This document shows positions 34,664 through 42,510 of a stretch of 64,000 bases of DNA, in pieces. A program made the translations under genes and the position numbers. A model generated the notes under the pieces. That model did no database searches and was not told where the DNA came from. It was given only the letters and a program-made list of their open reading frames with translations. Numbering within the stretch: position 1 is the stretch's first letter; the number at the start of each line of letters is the position of its first letter. Source of the DNA: Acidimicrobiia bacterium (GTDB lineage: Bacteria > Actinomycetota > Acidimicrobiia > Spongiisociales > ZC4RG35); the NCBI GenBank assembly GCA_025928935.1, contig JAICNB010000005.1:1-64000 (forward strand). The letters are read 5' to 3'.

Positions 34664-35643
34664 CAGGTAGCGATCCTGGAGGTTGTTCCCGGCACTCTCA
34701 GCCTGGTCATGACTTCGTCGATGAGATCGGGGAGCGTCTCTCCTCGCATCTGCGCCTCGGGGCGCAGACCCATGCGGTGCTCCATCACGGGGTGGGCTAG
34801 GGCCTTGATGTCGTCCGGGATGACGTATTCCCGGCCTTGCGAGGCGGCGCGGGCCCGGGAGAGCCGCTGCAGGAAGAGGGCCGACCGCGGCGAAGCTCCG
34901 AGCAGCACATCGGGGTGTTGTCTGGTTCCTTCCACGAGGTCGACGATGTAGGTCTTAACCGAGGCCGACACCGTGACCTTCCTTGCGGTGGCGATGAGCT
35001 CGTCGATCTCTGGTATCGAGACGACCGGCTGGAGATCGTGGAAGGTGGACCGCACACCGTGAGTGTCGAGGATCTCGAGCTCCTTCTCCCGGCTCGGGTA
35101 GCCAATGACAACCCGCATCATGAATCGGTCGAGCTGCGACTCGGGCAGCGGATAGGTCCCTTCGTGCTCCAAGGGGTTCTGCGTCGCCATGACCATGAAG
35201 GGGAGAGGGAGCTCCCGGGTGACCCCATCGGAGGTCACCTGGCGCTCTTCCATCGCCTCGAGGAGGGCTGACTGCGTCTTGGGGCTGGCCCGGTTGATCT
35301 CGTCACCGACCACGATGTTGGCGAAGATCGGGCCCGGCTTGAACTCGAACTCGTTTCGGTTGCGGTCCCACACCGTCACCCCGGTCACGTCCGAGGGGAG
35401 TAGGTCGGGAGTGAACTGGACCCGCTGGAAGAGGCTGTCGATCGAGCGTGCGATCGACTTGGCCAGCTGGGTCTTCCCGACGCCGGGCACGTCCTCGACC
35501 AGCACGTGGCCTTCGGCCACCAGTGCGAGGAGGGCCAACTCCACCACGTCCCGCTTCCCCTGGATGACCTTTTCGACGTTGCTCGCGATCACGTCGAATC
35601 GTCTGGAGAACGTCTCGATTTGTTGGGGGGATACCTCGGCCAA
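34663..35643 (-). CDS. MoxR-type AAA+ ATPase
   Basis: This is a 326-residue AAA+ protein with Walker A GVGKTQLAK, Walker B GDEINRASPK, and sensor motifs around ATQNPLEHEGTYPLPE, all characteristic of MoxR. The start is a TTG (35643) preceded by GGGAGGG at good spacing. MoxR ATPases act as chaperones for vWA partners, here the adjacent DUF58 protein. It is divergent from the small gene at 35724; the ~80 bp between should hold both promoters, where CTTA...TAAG around 35700 is a weak dyad. Confidence 0.93.
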   Translation of the reverse strand: MAEVSPQQIETFSRRFDVIASNVEKVIQGKRDVVELALLALVAEGHVLVEDVPGVGKTQLAKSIARSIDSLFQRVQFTPDLLPSDVTGVTVWDRNRNEFEFKPGPIFANIVVGDEINRASPKTQSALLEAMEERQVTSDGVTRELPLPFMVMATQNPLEHEGTYPLPESQLDRFMMRVVIGYPSREKELEILDTHGVRSTFHDLQPVVSIPEIDELIATARKVTVSASVKTYIVDLVEGTRQHPDVLLGASPRSALFLQRLSRARAASQGREYVIPDDIKALAHPVMEHRMGLRPEAQMRGETLPDLIDEVMTRLRVPGTTSRIAT

Positions 35644-35723
35644 AACGACCCTCCCTCGTCGCCTTCTGTGGGTCAGGACTCTACCGATAGACGTTTTCTT
35701 ACGTAGCTAAGGTTCCCCGGGGA

Positions 35724-35975
35724 GTGTCCGACCGATCCAAGCACCGCGGGCCTGGACTGGGCAGGGGCCTGCTGGCACTGGCGGGCAGGCCGATCCTGAT
35801 ATGGGAGGCGCTCAGAGCCGCGCTCTCCATGCGGCGGCGGGGTGGTCTGCTCCCGTCTGCCGACTACGTCGCCTGGCGCCTGCAAACCGCATACGGGGAC
35901 GCCTCCACTCAGGCGCGGGCGGAGGATCTGGCCTCATATCTCTCGTGGCGACGGAGAATGCGGGCGAAGACATGA
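35724..35975 (+). CDS. Small basic hypothetical protein
   Basis: An 83-residue Arg-rich protein from GTG 35724, with a mildly hydrophobic stretch (LGRGLLALAGRPILIWEALRA) and helical C-terminus. Its stop forms an ATGA overlap with the next gene, a strong sign that both are real. No family recognised. Confidence 0.6.
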   Translation: MSDRSKHRGPGLGRGLLALAGRPILIWEALRAALSMRRRGGLLPSADYVAWRLQTAYGDASTQARAEDLASYLSWRRRMRAKT

Positions 35976-36553
35976 GAGAGAAGCTGGTCGAGAGGCTCCA
36001 GGACATCCCCGGAGTGGCGTCGGTGTCACTCGACATCGACGAGATCGAGTCCGGGATCAAGGTCAAGCTCGACGACAACGCCGACGAGGCGGAGGTACTG
36101 GAAGCCGTCCGGGCCCTTCTGGTCGCCTATGGGGTCAGGGCCGCAGATCCCTCGAGTCTCGAGATAGGAAACCGTCAGTCGCAGGCGAGAGCCGCTCTCG
36201 GGGTCGACGTCCGCATAACGCCGGTTCAGGGTGGGGCCAGAGTCGAGGTCATCGGCACCGCGGTTCGCTCGTTCCGCCTGGTCCCGTCGACGCCCACGGC
36301 GATCGCCCAGGGTCTGACCGAAGCCTGGTCGCAGGTGCTGGGCCGGGTACCGCTGGAGATCACGAGGGTCACCCTGTCCGAAGACGGCGATCTGGGCGTC
36401 GTGGCCACAGACGGCACCACCGAGACGTCGGGTCACGCCGATATCGTGGACGGCTGGACACTTGCCCTTCCCCTGGCGGTTGGCCGGGCGATCGGGGTGG
36501 TCGACACCCCCGCCGACGCCCAGGAGCAGGGAAACTCCCAGGGCGATTGGTAA
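35972..36553 (+). CDS. Hypothetical protein, coupled to the preceding gene
   Basis: A 193-residue soluble protein. The first ~60 residues (IPGVASVSLDIDEIESGIKVKL, here read as two strands, then a helix) look like a ferredoxin-like small-ligand or ACT-type fold. The rest alternates strand and helix (VRITPVQGGARVEVIGTAV) with no motif I can name. Start ATG 35972 overlaps the previous stop. It precedes the HNH gene by 24 bp. Confidence 0.6.
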   Translation: MREKLVERLQDIPGVASVSLDIDEIESGIKVKLDDNADEAEVLEAVRALLVAYGVRAADPSSLEIGNRQSQARAALGVDVRITPVQGGARVEVIGTAVRSFRLVPSTPTAIAQGLTEAWSQVLGRVPLEITRVTLSEDGDLGVVATDGTTETSGHADIVDGWTLALPLAVGRAIGVVDTPADAQEQGNSQGDW

Positions 36554-36577
36554 CGTCTCTTCGGAGAATCGCTTCCC

Positions 36578-37075
36578 ATGGCACGGGTCCTCGTCTTGAA
36601 CGCCAGCTACGAGCCACTGTCGGTGGTGACCACCCGCCGGGCGGTCGTGCTCGTCCTCAACGAGAAGGCGAGCGTCGTGGTCGGCAAGGACGAGGTCTGG
36701 GCATCGGAGAGCGAGCTGGTCGAGGTTCCCTCGGTGGTGCGTCTCAACCGCTTCGTCAAAGTCCCCTATCGGAGGGCTGCGCCCGTCACCCGTCGGGCTG
36801 TGTTCGGGAGGGATGGTCACCGCTGTCAGTACTGCGGGGCCCCGGCCGAGTCACTCGATCACATCCTGCCCAGGTCACGTGGCGGTGACCACACCTGGGA
36901 GAACGTGGTGGCGTGCTGTCGCCCATGCAACATCTCGAAGGGTGACCGACTCCCCACCGAAGCCGGTCTTCGTCTCAACACCACCCCGGGCCCACCCCGT
37001 GGCTACGCGTGGATCTATGCCTCCACCGGCTATCAGGTGGATCCGGCCTGGCACCCCTATCTAGAAGTCGCCTGA
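36578..37075 (+). CDS. HNH endonuclease family protein
   Basis: This is a 165-residue protein. The N-terminus MARVLVLNASYEPLSVV is typical of a widespread actinobacterial/cyanobacterial HNH family. The nuclease core has a zinc-binding CQYCG, catalytic DHI, Asn in WENVV and a second CRPCN. Proteins of this family are chromosomal, not tied to a phage or restriction locus, and their role is unclear. None of the neighbours suggests restriction-modification. Confidence 0.88.
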   Translation: MARVLVLNASYEPLSVVTTRRAVVLVLNEKASVVVGKDEVWASESELVEVPSVVRLNRFVKVPYRRAAPVTRRAVFGRDGHRCQYCGAPAESLDHILPRSRGGDHTWENVVACCRPCNISKGDRLPTEAGLRLNTTPGPPRGYAWIYASTGYQVDPAWHPYLEVA

Positions 37076-37104
37076 GCACGCCGTCTCGCTGACGGTCCCT
37101 CCCC

Positions 37105-37130
37105 GGGTGCGCGGTTCCCGTGCGCAACCC
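37105..37130 (+). terminator. Possible hairpin after the HNH gene
   Basis: GGGTGCGC (37105-37112) can pair with GCGCAACCC (37122-37130) with one bulged A and a 9-nt loop, 30 bp after the HNH stop. There is no T-run. The 37113-37232 stretch around and after it shows nothing else I can support. Confidence 0.25.
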
Positions 37131-37232
37131 ACCACCGACCCTGTGGCGCCCTGCTCACGGTTCTGATCCCGACGTCCCTGGTGCAAGCGACTATCTCTGG
37201 CCTGGCCGGATGCACACGACATGACTGCTTAG

Positions 37233-37277
37233 TGGGGGAAAAGGTTGACATGTGGGGTGAAGTGGGTCATAGTGGGT
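37233..37277 (+). promoter_or_regulatory. mraZ promoter overlapped by MraZ operator repeats
   Basis: TGGGN repeats begin at 37233, 37253, 37263 and 37273, all on one 10-bp register with only the 37243 position missing; the last three have exact 5-nt spacers. This is the direct-repeat pattern described for MraZ binding. A perfect -35 TTGACA (37245-37250) and a -10-like CATAGT (37268-37273) with a 17-nt spacer lie within the repeats, so MraZ binding would block transcription of its own operon. Transcription would start near 37280, leaving a leader of about 55 nt before the GTG. Confidence 0.88.
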
Positions 37278-37335
37278 CGAACGGCCCGATGAGAAGCGGG
37301 GTCGACGGAATGAGGACGGACGGAGAAACGCAGAA

Positions 37336-37749
37336 GTGTTCCTCGGCGAGTACTACCACAGTCTCGACGGGAAGGGCCGGGTGGTCATGCCCTCCGGCTT
37401 TCGCCGTGATCTCGAAGACGGTTGTGTCGTCACCAAGGGTCAGGACGGCCAGCTCGTCCTCTTCCCGACCAGTGAGTTCGAGGCGAGGGCGGCGGAGGTG
37501 AGAGAAGGGCCAAAGAACCGGGGCGGGAGACGCTTCTCGCGAACGGTGTTCTCCGGTGCCGACCTCCAGGAGCTCGACAAGTCGGGGCGTGTGTTGGTCA
37601 AGCCGGACCTGAGGACGTTCGCCTCGCTCGAAGCCGGCACCGAGATAGCCGTCATCGGTGTCTACGACCACGTCGAGCTCTGGAACAAGGAGCTCTATAT
37701 CGAGGACCGCGCTGAGGGCGACCGGCGATACCCGGAGGAGGACGAGTAG
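37336..37749 (+). CDS. mraZ: MraZ, transcriptional regulator of the division cluster
   Basis: This is a 137-residue AbrB-like regulator with two SpoVT-AbrB repeats: FLGEYYHSLDGKGRVVMPS in the first and ELDKSGRVLVKPDLR in the second, both with the conserved D-x-K/S-G-R-V core. MraZ forms a ring and binds TGGGN repeats upstream of its operon, which are present here. The start is GTG 37336, preceded by GGAGAAA. It opens the division and cell-wall cluster. Confidence 0.95.
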   Translation: MFLGEYYHSLDGKGRVVMPSGFRRDLEDGCVVTKGQDGQLVLFPTSEFEARAAEVREGPKNRGGRRFSRTVFSGADLQELDKSGRVLVKPDLRTFASLEAGTEIAVIGVYDHVELWNKELYIEDRAEGDRRYPEEDE

Positions 37750-37764
37750 CAGAAGTGATCGTTG

Positions 37765-37858
37765 CTGGTTCATCGCCAGCCCCCCGGAACCAATGGAAGG
37801 CCCCTGACTCCGCCCGCTTCCTTTGGTACCAGCGCCCGGGGGGCTGGCCATGAACCAG
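37765..37858 (+). promoter_or_regulatory. Long leader hairpin enclosing the rsmH start codon
   Basis: The arms 37765-37787 and 37836-37858 are 23 nt each and complementary at 22 of 23 positions (one C-C mismatch). Inside the loop a second stem forms: ACCAA (37789-37793) with TTGGT (37823-37827), and GGAAG (37795-37799) with CTTCC (37817-37821), with one mismatch between them. The right outer arm contains the run of six G that could act as ribosome binding site and the rsmH ATG (37850-37852). It fills almost the whole mraZ-rsmH gap. A structured RNA upstream of mraW (rsmH) has been reported in actinobacteria; whether this matches that motif needs a covariance search. Confidence 0.8.
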
Positions 37859-38800
37859 GACCGGGACAAGCGAGACGGTGATCGAGGAGATTGGGTCTTC
37901 CACCGGCCGGTTCTGGAGCATGAGGTGGCCGGGTTGCTGGCCCCAGTGCTGCCAGGTGTCGTGGTCGACGCGACATTCGGGGGCGGGGGACACACCCGCA
38001 GATTGCTGCATGAGTTCGGAGAGAGTGTGACGGTTGTAGCGATAGATCGCGATCCTGAGGCGCTGGCCAACGCTTCCGCCCTCGGCGTGGCTGTCGTCCA
38101 AGGCAACTTCGCCGACCTTGGGCGGCTGGTCGCCGGCGTGACCGACCAGCCGATAGCAGGAGTCCTGTTCGATTTCGGCGTCTCCTCCCGTCAGCTCGAC
38201 GAGCCCGGTCGAGGGTTCTCCTATCGGAAGGAGGGCCCACTCGACATGCGGATGGGGCCCGACGCCCCGAACACTGCCGCACAAATCGTCAACGAATGGC
38301 CGGCCGATCGGCTCGCCGATGTGATCTACCGCTTCGGCGAGGAGCCGCTGGCACGTCGGATCGCAGCGGCGATCGTGGCCGGTCGTCCCTATGAGTCCAC
38401 CAGCCAGCTGTCCGCCGTCGTGGCCGCAGTCATCCCTGCGGCACGCCGTCGGGGGGGTCATCCCGCTCGACGGACCTTCCAGGCGCTTCGCATGGCGGTC
38501 AACGAAGAGCTCGATGCGGTCAGTGCGGGTCTCGAGCAGGCAATCCAGATCCTTCGCCCGCTGGGGAGGCTCGTGGCCATCTCCTATCACTCGCTCGAAG
38601 ACCGGATCGTCAAGCAGCGTTTCGCCCGGGGCGCCACCGGTTGCATCTGCCCACCCGATCTCCCGGTGTGCGGGTGTGGCAAGAGTGCCGAGCTTCGCAT
38701 CTTGACCAGGAAGCCGATCAGGCCGTCGGCTGAGGAGATCGAGGCCAACAACAGAGCCCGCTCGGCGGTGCTCAGAGCGGTCGAGAAGGTGGCGGCATGA
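37850..38800 (+). CDS. rsmH: 16S rRNA (cytosine-1402-N4)-methyltransferase
   Basis: A 316-residue SAM-dependent methyltransferase (MraW). SAM motif VVDATFGGGGHTR, then FDFGVSSRQLD and the C-terminal SYHSLEDRIVKQRF and ARSAVLRAVEK are diagnostic. I choose ATG 37850 because similarity starts at VFHRPVL soon after; an upstream in-frame start at 37823 would lie inside the leader hairpin. The stop overlaps ftsL by 4 bp. Confidence 0.95.
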   Translation: MNQDRDKRDGDRGDWVFHRPVLEHEVAGLLAPVLPGVVVDATFGGGGHTRRLLHEFGESVTVVAIDRDPEALANASALGVAVVQGNFADLGRLVAGVTDQPIAGVLFDFGVSSRQLDEPGRGFSYRKEGPLDMRMGPDAPNTAAQIVNEWPADRLADVIYRFGEEPLARRIAAAIVAGRPYESTSQLSAVVAAVIPAARRRGGHPARRTFQALRMAVNEELDAVSAGLEQAIQILRPLGRLVAISYHSLEDRIVKQRFARGATGCICPPDLPVCGCGKSAELRILTRKPIRPSAEEIEANNRARSAVLRAVEKVAA

Positions 38801-39180
38801 CGGCGGCTCGCCCGCTCCGACAGCCCGCTTCCCGACAGGGGCTCCGCGTGCTCAGAGGGCGGCAGGCGAAGCTGCGGCCGGCGCTGGCCCCTTGGATGAT
38901 CATGGTCCTGATCGGCGTGGCCGCCTTTCTCGGGCTTGGTTTTGCCCGGACCTCCCTCGACAAGTCGGCATTCGAGCTCGATCGGTTGAACCGTGCGATC
39001 ACCGAGCAAGAGGCGATGAACGAGCAGCTTCGGCTCGAGATCGCACGCATGGAGAACCCGGCCCGGATCGCACCTCTGGCGGAGGAGCTTGGGTTGGTCA
39101 TTCCCCAGGACACGAGGCAGTTGCTGGTGGATCTCGGGGGCCCTGCTCTGGTCTCCAACGATGAAGGGGCGAGACAATGA
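38797..39180 (+). CDS. ftsL: FtsL-like septum protein
   Basis: A 127-residue bitopic protein with a basic cytoplasmic N-terminus, one membrane span (about residues 33-50, including WMIMVLIGVAAFLGLGF) and a leucine-heptad coiled coil (LDRLNRAITEQEAMNEQLRLEI-like region). The sequence is poorly conserved as in all FtsL; the call rests on topology, size and position between rsmH and ftsI. ATGA couplings join it to both neighbours. Confidence 0.85.
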   Translation: MTAARPLRQPASRQGLRVLRGRQAKLRPALAPWMIMVLIGVAAFLGLGFARTSLDKSAFELDRLNRAITEQEAMNEQLRLEIARMENPARIAPLAEELGLVIPQDTRQLLVDLGGPALVSNDEGARQ

Positions 39181-39260
39181 GGACCCGACCGCGCGCTGGA
39201 GCCGGGCTTCCGGAGGGAACAGGCCGTTCCCGACCACCGGAGTCGCGGCCGGGGACTTAG
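39177..39260 (+). other. 27-codon coupled leader ORF, in frame with ftsI, ended by TAG
   Basis: An ATG at 39177 overlaps the ftsL stop (ATGA), the same coupling used at nearly every junction in this cluster. It opens an Arg/Pro-rich reading frame of 27 codons (MRTRPRAGAGLPEG...) that stops at TAG 39258-39260, three bases before the ftsI GTG at 39264. The leader and ftsI are in the same frame. It resembles the basic cytoplasmic tail of actinobacterial FtsI, so it may be the original ftsI start cut off by an amber codon, or a short leader peptide. Confidence 0.6.
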
Positions 39261-39263
39261 ACG

Positions 39264-41036
39264 GTGGCCGCCACCAAGGCCGCCGCCAAGCCCGACCGCT
39301 CGCGGGTGAGGGTCGCAGCAATCGGTCTCGGGTTGGTCCTGGCCCTGCTCGGGCTCGGTTTTCGCCTCTTCCAGGTCCAGGTGGTGCAGGCTGAAGAGCT
39401 GGCCGGGCAGGGGCTCGACCAACGGCTGGTCACCCGCGATCTCGCTCCACAAAGGGGCAAGATCTACGACCGAAACGGCGAGCTGCTGGCGATGACGGTC
39501 GAGGCACAGAGCATCTGGGCCAACCCGGACCAGGTCGAGGAGCCACTCTGGGTGGCACAGCAGATAGGCGGTCTGCTTGGCGTGGACTCACAGGAGCTCC
39601 TCACCCGGCTCGAGTCGGATCGGGACTTCGTGTACCTGAAGCGCCAGGTCGAGCCGGGTGTCGCCGAGGAGATCCTCGGTCTGGGGGTGAGAGGGATCTA
39701 CACCCATCCCGAGGCCACCAGGATCTACCCGGCAGGCTCGGTGGCAGCCCATGTCACCGGGTTCGTCGACATCGACGGGAACGGGCAGGAGGGCCTGGAG
39801 TACATCTACGACGAGTCGTTGCGCGGTGTGCCCGGGAAAGCGGTCTTCGAAAGGGATCTGGAGGGTCGCATCATCCCTCAGGGGATGACCGACATCATGC
39901 CTGCCGTCCCGGGGGCCGACCTCAACACGACGATCGACCTCCCTTTGCAGTACCAGACGCAGCAGGCGTGTCTCTCCGCGCTGGAGCGGACCAGCGCCGA
40001 GTCCTGCTGGGTGGTGGTGCTCGATGTGGAGACAGGCGGGATCCTGGCGATGTCAGGTGCTCCGGTGTTCGACCCTCAGATGAGACAGACACTGGATGCG
40101 AATTGCGACCCGGCCGAAGACCCCACCTGTCATGCCTTCAAGAACTTCATCGTGCGCGGTGTCTATGAGCCGGGCTCGACTCAGAAGCTCATCACGGTCG
40201 CAGCCGCCCTGGAGGAAGGTGAGGTGAAGACGGGGACCGTCTTCTCCCAGGTGGCCGACATCCTGGAACTGCGGCCCGATGCCTGTCGTTCAGCAGACGA
40301 CGAGCTCTTCGGCTGCTACCAGGACTTCGAGGAGCACGAGACGGCCAACATGACCGTGGCCGAGATATTCACGAGGTCGTCCAACGTGGGCACCATCCTG
40401 ATCGCCGACACACTGGGCCAGGACAGGCTCGTGTCGTACATCGAGCGATTCGGGCTCGGATCACAGACCGGGGTGGACTATTCGGTGGAGGCTCCCGGCA
40501 TGCTGAACTTCGAGGCCGGGTGCGAGACATGCTGGGCCTCGGCAGCGATCGGGTACTCGGTTGCGGCCACCCCGCTCCAGATGGCGGCCGCGTACGCAGC
40601 GATCGGGAACGACGGAGTTTGGACCGCCCCTCACATCGTGGCTTCCACCACCGACGTCGATGGGAACGAGGAGGTTGCCGGGCTGGAGACCAGGAAAGTG
40701 GTCTCGGAGGAAACCGCCGTGCTGATGCAGCAGCTTCTCGCCAATGTGGTCGACGAGGGAACCGGTCAGGCGGCGACGGTCGAGGGCTATCGAGTCGGCG
40801 GCAAGACCGGGACCGCGAACAAGCTGGGCGAGGACGGCCGTTACACCGAGGTGACCAGGGCGTCGTTCGTCGGGATGGCTCCCATGAGTGACCCGAAGGT
40901 GGTGGTAGCGGTGCTCATCGACGCCCCCTCCTACCGCTATCGGACCGGTGGCGCCGCCGCGGCACCGGTTTTCGCGCAGGTCATGGAGCAGGCTCTGCAC
41001 CGATTGGGAGTGTCACCGGATGCCCCTGTCGGGTAG
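39264..41036 (+). CDS. ftsI: FtsI (PBP3), septal peptidoglycan transpeptidase
   Basis: This is a 590-residue class B penicillin-binding protein: short cytoplasmic N-terminus, one membrane span (about 14-37), a dimerisation domain starting PQRGKIYDRNGELLAM, and a transpeptidase domain with the active Ser in GSTQKL, SSN and KTGTAN. No PASTA domain. The start is GTG 39264, directly after an in-frame TAG; reinitiation from the coupled leader ORF is the likely route. It crosslinks septal peptidoglycan with FtsW, encoded four genes later. The 3' end overlaps murE by 17 bp. Confidence 0.93.
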   Translation: MAATKAAAKPDRSRVRVAAIGLGLVLALLGLGFRLFQVQVVQAEELAGQGLDQRLVTRDLAPQRGKIYDRNGELLAMTVEAQSIWANPDQVEEPLWVAQQIGGLLGVDSQELLTRLESDRDFVYLKRQVEPGVAEEILGLGVRGIYTHPEATRIYPAGSVAAHVTGFVDIDGNGQEGLEYIYDESLRGVPGKAVFERDLEGRIIPQGMTDIMPAVPGADLNTTIDLPLQYQTQQACLSALERTSAESCWVVVLDVETGGILAMSGAPVFDPQMRQTLDANCDPAEDPTCHAFKNFIVRGVYEPGSTQKLITVAAALEEGEVKTGTVFSQVADILELRPDACRSADDELFGCYQDFEEHETANMTVAEIFTRSSNVGTILIADTLGQDRLVSYIERFGLGSQTGVDYSVEAPGMLNFEAGCETCWASAAIGYSVAATPLQMAAAYAAIGNDGVWTAPHIVASTTDVDGNEEVAGLETRKVVSEETAVLMQQLLANVVDEGTGQAATVEGYRVGGKTGTANKLGEDGRYTEVTRASFVGMAPMSDPKVVVAVLIDAPSYRYRTGGAAAAPVFAQVMEQALHRLGVSPDAPVG

Positions 41037-42510
41037 CACCGTCGGGGAAGTCTCCGAGCTGGTCGGCGGCCGTGTGATCGGCGACGCCCGCATCCGTCTC
41101 GACGACGTCACCCATGATTCCCGGATGGCGGGCCCGGCTGTCCTGTTCGTGGCCGTGCGAGGTGCCAGCCACGACGGGCACGATTTCGTCGTCGCCGCCG
41201 TGGACGCTGGGTCCCCGGCGGTTGCGGTCGAGAGCGCCCAGGAGACCGCTGCCAGCCAGATCGTGGTCGATGACACCAGGTCGGCGATGGGGCCTATGGC
41301 GGCCAGGGTGCACGGTGACCCCTCGACCGATGTGGCTGTGGTGGGCGTGACGGGGACCAACGGCAAGACGACGGTCACTCACTACGTCGAGTCCCTCATG
41401 AGCCACGGAGGGCGCGTCACGGGTCTCATCGGGACGGTGCGCACCAGGGTGGGTGACACGCCGTTCCCGTCGGGGCGGACCACACCCGAAGCCACCGACT
41501 TCCAGCGTCTCCTCGCCGAGATGAGAGGGCTGGGGGCGGAGGTGGTCGCAGCCGAGGTGTCCTCTCACGCCCTGGACATGAGCCGTGTTGCCGGGACCAG
41601 GTTCGAAGTGGCCGCGTTCACCAACCTCTCCCAGGACCACCTCGACTTTCACGGGACCATGGAGGCCTATCGGCGGGCGAAAGAGCGCCTGTTCCAGGAC
41701 TACGACGTGGGGACGGCCGTCATCAACGTGGCCGATCCGGTCGGTGCCGACATAGCCCGTTGGGCGGCCATGCCCACGATCACGGTGGGTGACGGCGGGT
41801 CGGTGCAGGCGCGGTCGGTGAAGACGTCGTTACGGGGCTCTTCGTTCGAGCTCGTGACGGAGCGGGGGTCGGTGCCGGTGCGATCGAGTCTGATCGGAGG
41901 TTTCAACGTAGAGAACGCTCTGGTCGCCGCAGGCTGCTGTCTGGCCCTGGGTCTCACGGTCGAGGAGATCGGGGAGGGCCTTGGGCTGCTGGATGGCGTG
42001 CCAGGACGCTTCGAGCAGGTCTCTGGCGACGGGCCTGTGCACGTGATCGTCGACTATGCCCATACCCCCGGCGGGATCGAACAAGCGATATCCGCGGCCC
42101 GCTCCATTTCGGACCGGTTGGTGATCGCGGTCGTCGGGGCCGGTGGTGACCGCGATCGGGACAAGCGCCCTTTGATGGGGAGTGCTGCCGCCAAGGCCGA
42201 TTTCGTCGTGCTCACCAGCGACAACCCACGCTCGGAGGATCCCGGGAAGATCCTGGCCGAAGTGGCGTCCGGGGCCGGTCAGCGGCCGGATGTCATGGTC
42301 GAAGTCGATCGGCGGGCGGCAATAGAGAAGGCGATCGCCCTGGCCGTGCCCGGTGACGTCGTCCTGATCCTGGGCAAGGGGCACGAGACCGGTCAGGAGA
42401 TCGAGGGGGAGGTCCTCCCCTTCGACGACCGCGAGGTCGCACGAGAGGTGCTGGCCTCCCGGGGAGGGTCCACCGGGTTGACACCCGATTCGGGGAGCAT
42501 GAGCCCGTGA
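41020..42510 (+). CDS. murE: UDP-MurNAc-L-Ala-D-Glu:meso-diaminopimelate ligase
   Basis: A 496-residue Mur ligase. The ATP loop is GVTGTNGKTTV, the carbamylated-Lys region and EVSSHALDM follow, and the third-domain motif DNPRSEDP is the one that selects meso-diaminopimelate rather than lysine, so the wall is predicted to be DAP-type. ATG 41020 lies inside the end of ftsI; the frame upstream is shadow. The stop overlaps mraY by 4 bp, leaving no room for murF, which normally comes next. Confidence 0.95.
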   Translation: MPLSGSTVGEVSELVGGRVIGDARIRLDDVTHDSRMAGPAVLFVAVRGASHDGHDFVVAAVDAGSPAVAVESAQETAASQIVVDDTRSAMGPMAARVHGDPSTDVAVVGVTGTNGKTTVTHYVESLMSHGGRVTGLIGTVRTRVGDTPFPSGRTTPEATDFQRLLAEMRGLGAEVVAAEVSSHALDMSRVAGTRFEVAAFTNLSQDHLDFHGTMEAYRRAKERLFQDYDVGTAVINVADPVGADIARWAAMPTITVGDGGSVQARSVKTSLRGSSFELVTERGSVPVRSSLIGGFNVENALVAAGCCLALGLTVEEIGEGLGLLDGVPGRFEQVSGDGPVHVIVDYAHTPGGIEQAISAARSISDRLVIAVVGAGGDRDRDKRPLMGSAAAKADFVVLTSDNPRSEDPGKILAEVASGAGQRPDVMVEVDRRAAIEKAIALAVPGDVVLILGKGHETGQEIEGEVLPFDDREVAREVLASRGGSTGLTPDSGSMSP

